A stretch of 64,000 bases of DNA from NCBI GenBank assembly GCA_027559495.1, contig JAMXSV010000003.1, positions 3,782,001-3,846,000 of the forward strand. The letters are read 5' to 3'. This document shows positions 58,844 through 64,000 of the stretch, piece by piece; the first letter of the stretch is position 1, and every line of letters begins with the position of its first letter. The notes beneath the pieces are model-generated. The model was not told the DNA's origin, made no database searches, and saw nothing but the letters and a program-made list of their open reading frames with translations. The position numbers and the translations under genes were made by a program. This DNA is from Aurifilum marmelostoma (taxonomy: Eukaryota; Ascomycota; Sordariomycetes; Diaporthales; Cryphonectriaceae).

Positions 58844-59322
58844 ACATATCGGTTGCTGGTAGATACTAATCAGTGTCACGCTCGGTGAGGCAGGATCGTC
58901 GCCACACTGGCTCATGAGGTTCGATTTGAGGACGCACTCACCAGTAGTATTGTTGCTTTGTTGAGGGCAACCGGGCCATGGATCACTCGTGGTGACGGTT
59001 TGAAACCTTCAATACACTCATCTTCACAAGATTGTAAGTAGGTAACTGAAGATACTACATCAAAACGACAAACGATTCTTAACGTAATGTCAAAGGTGCA
59101 AATATATATGCATTGTGTCAGTGAACAAATGCACTATTTCATCAATGGACTACAGGGCAGGTTTAGCGGGTTTAGGGGGTTGACTCAGCACTGATAAGAT
59201 AACGATTTGCGACTGCTGCAACGGCAGCGGAACTGCTAGGCAACATCACCTTCGCCCGTTTTAACAACAACATCTACTTCTATTCCCTTCTTCCCAAAGC
59301 CACACCTTTGGCCGCCGCGATC
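58844..59322. other. Intergenic region
   Basis: This short gap is the 3' flank of the SDR gene and the promoter of the G-patch gene. No gene is seen. Confidence 0.45.
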
Positions 59323-62274
59323 ATGGCATCGATGCGTGCTTTCGATCCGTCAAGATTCAAGGCCTCCGCAGCAGACTACTCCTCATCCGACTCCGAGGAC
59401 GAAGACGACGACTTCCAGAAGCCCTCATTGGACCCCCGAGCAGACGACTTCGCCGACTTCAACCCTCGAAAACGCCGCAGAACCGGTCGCGACAACAAGG
59501 AGAGCGCTGCCCTGGGTGTTTTCGGCTCCGACAGTGAGGATGAGGGCTCATCACACCGCTTCAAACGCAAGAATCTGCGGACTAAGGGCATGAGCTTTGT
59601 CTCGTCTACCAACAACGCGCCAAAGGGTTCAGACGATGAAGATGCGGCAGATGACGATGAGGACGATGAAGAGGAAGATGGCAAGTGGCCCAGCATGCAA
59701 GCCAAGATGGACGACGAAGATGAAGAGGAGGAAGAAGAGGATGACAACACCGCGCCCGGTATTGGGCTTGGCTTCAAGCCCTCCGGCGGCCTTGGCCGCA
59801 ATGGCCGGGCACTCCCCGGGCAAGCACCAAACGCACCTGAAGCAGCAGCTCTAAGAGGGTTTTCCGCTCCAGGAACCTCAGCAAGAGGCAGCCGAGGAGC
59901 TGCAAATTCTTTTCTCAAGTCCAAGTTCGACAGCAGCAATCCGCTCGGCCATGGATTTGTACCCTCTTCCGACAGTCAACCCGTACTCGATACTACAATG
60001 GCCAGCAGCACACCGTCGAAGCCTCAGGTGGCCCGACCTAGCGCCTTCTCCACCAAAGGAGGGAAGACCAAGATCAATGCAAGCTCCTTCGGCGCCCGGA
60101 TGATGGCCAAGATGGGTTACCAGGAGGGACAGGGACTGGGCGCGAGAGGTGATGGTCGGAATGTCATCGTCGAACAGAATCTCCGTCCTCAGCGTGCTGG
60201 TCTGGGTGCCGTCAAGGAGAAGACGGATCAGGAAAGGCAAGAAGAGAAGCGACAAGCCAGGATGCGAGGAGAGGTGGTCATAGACTCCGACGAGGAAGAC
60301 AAAAAGAAGAAGGCCGAACGGAAGAGAAAGAAGGCATTGGCTGGGGGTCTACAGAGTGGTTCCGGAAGCGCTGCGAGCACGCCAAGGAGACAGCAGAAGC
60401 CCAAGTATATGACAATGGATGAAGTCAGGAAAGCGGCGCCTGGCCTCAACATCCCAGATGCCTTCACTCCGATTCTGGACCTGACAGGCCCTGGTGGGAC
60501 CAATAAGTTGTTGACCTCTTCATCCGGACTCATGACGCCAACTGGCGGGGCCGCTGAAGACGGAGATGATGTGCAGTCCAAGAAGCTGGTCAAGCGCGCA
60601 CAGAATGATTTTATGGCCATCCTGGAAGAGTGGCAAGGCCTACAAGAGCGCAAAGCATACGCAGAACTACAATTACGACAAGAGCACCAAGAACTGGAAG
60701 AGCTGGAAAAGGGAGTCGAGAGTCACCAGCTGCTCGCTTCGATTTTTGACGAACTGCTGCGTCTGGAGCACGCAGAGGACGGCGACGTTCTCTTGAATGG
60801 CGGTGATCATACGAGGCAGCGGTGGGATCAGATCGTGGGACTGCTCCGAAAGGCGAACGAGTCAACATCCGCTTTGACCGTCCAGTCCGTAAGAGAGGAG
60901 ATGGCGGCGACGGCTGTTTCTGCTCTGCATCCCATCTTGAAGGGGATGGTAGAGAACTGGAACCCGCTGCAGAGCTCCAGGGCTGACTACGCCGCCGACC
61001 TGAAGTCCATCGGAGGTCTCTTGGGTTTGGAGAACGCTGCGGTCATTCCACAAGCGCGGGCATCAGCCACTCCCTATGAGAGCATGATGTACAAGATCTG
61101 GCTGCCTCATGTCTCTCGGTCGGTGCGCGACTGGAACGTCCGAGATTCTGAACAAATGGTTGCTGTCTACGAGGCCTGGCACTCGGTGCTGCCTGGCTTC
61201 GTCAGAACATACTACCTGGAACAGGACATTGTGAGAAAATTGGAGGACGCCATTGCGAAATGGGAGCCGAAGCGGAAGAAGCATCACAACCTCCCGCACC
61301 TATGGCTATTTCCATGGCTTCAGTTTCTGCCCTACCACCATTTGGACCCCAAGAGCTCCACTGGCTTGGTAGCTGACGTGAAGCGGAAGTTTCGGCAGCT
61401 AATCGATGTATGGGACTTTGACCGCGGGGTAATTCCTGGCCTGAAAGAGTGGAAGAATGTCCTGCGCCCGAGCAAGGCAAACGACCAGTGGACGCCGCTG
61501 GTCATGAATCACATCTTGCCCAGCATGGCGCGCTATCTGCGCAAGAATTTCGAAGTGCAGCCCAGCGACCAGGAGCCTTACCTTCAAGTGCTGACCGGGG
61601 TGATGGAGTGGCGGCACATCGTGTCACCAACCATCATCGCAGAGGTCATCGTTGCAGAGGTGTTTCCGAAGTGGCATGGCATTCTCTACCAATGGCTCGT
61701 TGACGAGGATGTCAGCTACGAGGATATTGCTCAATGGTGCGAGTGGTGGCATGACACAGATGGGCCGCTTCCAGCTGAGATCAGGGATACGGCCTCCATC
61801 GCCTCGGAATTTGAAAAAGGTCTTCACACCATCGAGCGCGCGCTGGACCTCTTCGATCTCGGCGAGGACCCGAAGGCTGCACTGGCGCCGCCCGCAAGCG
61901 GCGCTACTTTTACTACACAGCAGCCAACGAATGGCCAGCACCAACGTTCACGTCACCATCACCACCACCACGGCCATAGCCAGCATCCTCGTCCGTCAAA
62001 CAACCATGATACCCTTGGTATGGGTGTGGAGCAGCGCTCTTTCCGTCATGTGATCGAGGATTGGTGCCAAGAGAACGACCTGCAGTTTATTCCTGAGCGC
62101 AAACAACATCATAGCGAAGGTCCTTTGTACAGAATTACCGACCGCGGAGATGGAAAGGGTGGTAAGCTCGGATATTTCAAGGGCGATAAGCTTTGCCTGC
62201 TTGTTAGGAATGGCGTCGAGGAGATTGGCGAGTCGGAGAACGACTTGGAGAGGCTTATGACGCATGTGATGTAA
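59323..62274 (+). CDS. Ntr1/TFIP11 G-patch and GCFC domain splicing factor
   Basis: Intronless, 983 aa from ATG 59323 (MASMRAFDPSRF). The acidic N terminus (SSSDSEDEDDD, EDDEEEDGK) is the TIP_N region. The G-patch (about 250-300) has GARMMAKMGYQEGQGLG. A basic linker (KKKKAERKRKK) follows. The GCFC domain (about 400-840) includes DLTGPGGTNKLLT, YKIWLPHVSRSVRDWNVRD and LWLFPWLQFLP. The C terminus has FRHVIEDWCQENDLQFIPERK, typical of tuftelin-interacting protein 11. In yeast the orthologue Ntr1/Spp382 activates the Prp43 helicase through its G-patch to release excised introns and disassemble spliceosomes. A His-rich stretch (RHHHHHHGHSQH, about residue 880) sits in a disordered loop and is probably lineage-specific. 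Confidence 0.95.
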   Translation: MASMRAFDPSRFKASAADYSSSDSEDEDDDFQKPSLDPRADDFADFNPRKRRRTGRDNKESAALGVFGSDSEDEGSSHRFKRKNLRTKGMSFVSSTNNAPKGSDDEDAADDDEDDEEEDGKWPSMQAKMDDEDEEEEEEDDNTAPGIGLGFKPSGGLGRNGRALPGQAPNAPEAAALRGFSAPGTSARGSRGAANSFLKSKFDSSNPLGHGFVPSSDSQPVLDTTMASSTPSKPQVARPSAFSTKGGKTKINASSFGARMMAKMGYQEGQGLGARGDGRNVIVEQNLRPQRAGLGAVKEKTDQERQEEKRQARMRGEVVIDSDEEDKKKKAERKRKKALAGGLQSGSGSAASTPRRQQKPKYMTMDEVRKAAPGLNIPDAFTPILDLTGPGGTNKLLTSSSGLMTPTGGAAEDGDDVQSKKLVKRAQNDFMAILEEWQGLQERKAYAELQLRQEHQELEELEKGVESHQLLASIFDELLRLEHAEDGDVLLNGGDHTRQRWDQIVGLLRKANESTSALTVQSVREEMAATAVSALHPILKGMVENWNPLQSSRADYAADLKSIGGLLGLENAAVIPQARASATPYESMMYKIWLPHVSRSVRDWNVRDSEQMVAVYEAWHSVLPGFVRTYYLEQDIVRKLEDAIAKWEPKRKKHHNLPHLWLFPWLQFLPYHHLDPKSSTGLVADVKRKFRQLIDVWDFDRGVIPGLKEWKNVLRPSKANDQWTPLVMNHILPSMARYLRKNFEVQPSDQEPYLQVLTGVMEWRHIVSPTIIAEVIVAEVFPKWHGILYQWLVDEDVSYEDIAQWCEWWHDTDGPLPAEIRDTASIASEFEKGLHTIERALDLFDLGEDPKAALAPPASGATFTTQQPTNGQHQRSRHHHHHHGHSQHPRPSNNHDTLGMGVEQRSFRHVIEDWCQENDLQFIPERKQHHSEGPLYRITDRGDGKGGKLGYFKGDKLCLLVRNGVEEIGESENDLERLMTHVM

Positions 62275-64000
62275 AATACAGGTCACGAGAACATGGATAG
62301 TCTTCCTCCAAAAGCAGCCTGCCTCGGGCTGCACATAACAATCCAAGGGCAGCGCTGCTGTGCGGGTGATGCTCACGAGTGGCATCGATGGTAAGCTGAG
62401 TGGCAGCAAGTTAATGCGGAGAACACAGCATATCGTTGTGGGCGCGAGGACAAATGCATCAAGGAAAGGTCTGAAAAGGCCTCAGTACCGAGCCGACCAG
62501 CTTTCAGACCCCAAGGTTGTCATATCGCATGCGGTACGGGAACACCTTTTTCCCTAACAACAAGCCTGTCTGCTGACTGCGACTCGTATCACCCTCTTGT
62601 GCTCGTGTTCTCTTAACAAATAAACATTGTCCATGACTAACACATCTGACCGGATCGGATGTCGGTGCGCTGACTGTATTCTGCAACTCCTCATACGGTC
62701 TTGGGCTAACCCGCATGCCCATCTTTCACCACCCTGCGCCATTGCTTTCTTGTGTGTTGGCCAGGCTCACCCCTCTTTCTGGTGCATCCTGGTGTACCAG
62801 TCCAAAACTCTCAGCAGCGGCCGCACTCGGCGTGGGGCTTGTCCATGGTGCGTCTTTTTGTTCATCATGTAAGTGCCCACGCATGAACGCGAAGGTGGCA
62901 GGCTCCTCGGCGGTGTCTCAGCCACCATAGCCCAGGTGGAAAGACGTGAGTAAGGCCTATAGAGCAGGCGGGAGATTTCCATGGCTTTTTGAGAAACTTT
63001 ATCACCCCGAGATGGGATCGTATAAGCGCTAATCATCACTTGCACATTTGGCTCGCATCAGCTAATAGGCCCGGATTGTCGCATATTCTCTCGGTCGGTT
63101 TGGACTCCAAATCAGCTGCTGCTGACATTGTTCGTATTCTGAGCATGGTTCTTGAGCATCTCGATGCGTTGTGAGGACCTCCTTGGTGAACAGTAAGAGC
63201 CTTTTGGTCTAAGTGCTGAGGAAACCAGGCAAAAGATGAATTGGGAAGACAAGCAAGAGTGTAGACTTTGGGAGGTCTTCACACGAGCCAAGCCAAGTCG
63301 TCTAGGGAACTGAGAACAAGAAAAAAGACCGGAATCGCTGGAGTTCTGCTAAGGTTTTACGCTTGGCGTATGCTTAAACCTGGGCAGACACACCGTCGTC
63401 CGTAGGGCTGAGACAGTCGGGGGAACCGGGTCCTCAAAAAGCCTCGAGAAGACGTCCCACGGGGTCTTTGTTGTCTTTACTCTGCCGTCCCCGTCGGCCA
63501 GTTGGAAGGGATGCTACGTAGCATAAGGAGAAGAAGCAAATGTGCAAAGTCGTACGTAGCCTTGGCAAAGGTCCGATTTTCTGACTTGACGGCATGATTC
63601 TTCGCGAAGTGTTCCCAGGTTCCTATTCTATTTGGCTAGTTACTTCATCGCGCTGATGTCACTCTCCGGTCAGGTCGGGCGGATGCCGGCGAAGGTTTAG
63701 CAGGGTCGAGGGTAGAAGACTTCGGAGTGCATTATCCCCTCAGCCTCGTCTAAGCCAGACACCTGACCTGCTGGATACGAAGTGCATAGTATCTTGCAGC
63801 TGAGATGATGGGAGAATTGAGGATGTCTAAATGTGTATAAGAAGAGGAGGTGAGGACCGTTTGTTGACGGTATTTTTTCACACTTGGACATCATCAGATC
63901 AAAAAAAAAAAAAAAAAAAAAAAAAAGCACAGTTGCCTCTAATCACACTATCAACAAATTCACCATTAACCTACTATAATACTCTCAAGAATTACTTCTC
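62275..64000. other. Right-hand gene-free region, likely leading into a gene beyond the window
   Basis: No gene is recognised. A 26-A run at 63901-63926 precedes a pyrimidine/adenine-rich end (ACACTATCAACAAATTCACC and on to 64000) that looks like a fungal 5' leader, so a plus-strand gene probably starts just to the right. The short frames here lack domains. Confidence 0.4.
63901..63926. repeat. Poly-A run (26 nt)
   Basis: An uninterrupted run of 26 A follows GATC. It could be a promoter dA:dT tract, which excludes nucleosomes, or the tail of a retroposed sequence. Length is likely unreliable in an assembly. Confidence 0.8.

Noticed and set aside
59376..59939. A 187-codon minus-strand Ser-rich frame.
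   Set aside because: Complement of the acidic Asp/Glu stretch of the Ntr1/TFIP11 gene.
1..64000. Secondary-metabolite cluster.
   Set aside because: A P450, SDR, AKR and two flavoenzymes are present but spread over 55 kb among housekeeping genes, with no PKS, NRPS, terpene synthase or cluster transcription factor.

Overview
The window is nuclear DNA from a filamentous ascomycete, most likely a Sordariomycete. The genes are interrupted by short introns (about 50-145 nt) with GTAAGT/GTGAGT-type donors. The gene set is typical of Pezizomycotina: VPS13, a PAC1/LIS1 homologue, a two-TOG Stu2/Alp14 homologue, an Ntr1/TFIP11 G-patch protein, a severin-like gelsolin and a DUF3429 mitochondrial protein. 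Lineage-typical accessory genes include an Egh16/GAS1-like secreted protein, a HET-ankyrin relic and a cytochrome P450. I reconstructed exon structures by joining reading frames at consensus splice sites, so boundaries are inferred unless stated otherwise.

Layout. 1-4263: no recognisable gene. 4264-8862: a divergent pair, a vanillyl-alcohol-oxidase-family flavoenzyme (minus) and a PHBH-type flavin monooxygenase (plus), sharing an 880-bp promoter; this looks like a small phenolics-catabolism module. 9622-15095: a possible 45-aa membrane peptide, a GDP-fucosyltransferase-like protein with an apparent frameshift in its signal anchor, an F-box/2EXR-like protein and an orphan gene. 15820-25556: VPS13 (3225 aa, two exons). 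25557-31306: gene-poor, with a decayed HET-ankyrin gene whose in-frame stops include RIP-like changes. 31307-35605: a P450 with an inferred 6-nt microexon, then a DUF3429 mitochondrial membrane protein with a long charged tail. 35964-41764: a disordered protein, an AT-rich island, an Egh16-like secreted protein and a SnoaL/NTF2-fold protein. 41765-44069: AT-rich and gene-free. 44070-49417: severin, an AKR7-type aldo-keto reductase and a basic/acidic orphan. 50301-56764: PAC1/LIS1 and Stu2/XMAP215, divergently arranged. 58055-62274: a short-chain dehydrogenase and Ntr1/TFIP11. 62275-64000: no gene; the right edge resembles the promoter or 5' leader of a gene beyond the window.

How the genes fit together. 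Most are independent housekeeping genes (lipid transfer, microtubules, spliceosome disassembly, mitochondria) with accessory metabolic genes interspersed. The only convincing functional module is the divergent flavoenzyme pair. PAC1 and Stu2 are neighbours that both act on microtubules, but co-regulation is speculative. I found no complete mobile element, CRISPR array, rRNA gene or convincing tRNA gene.
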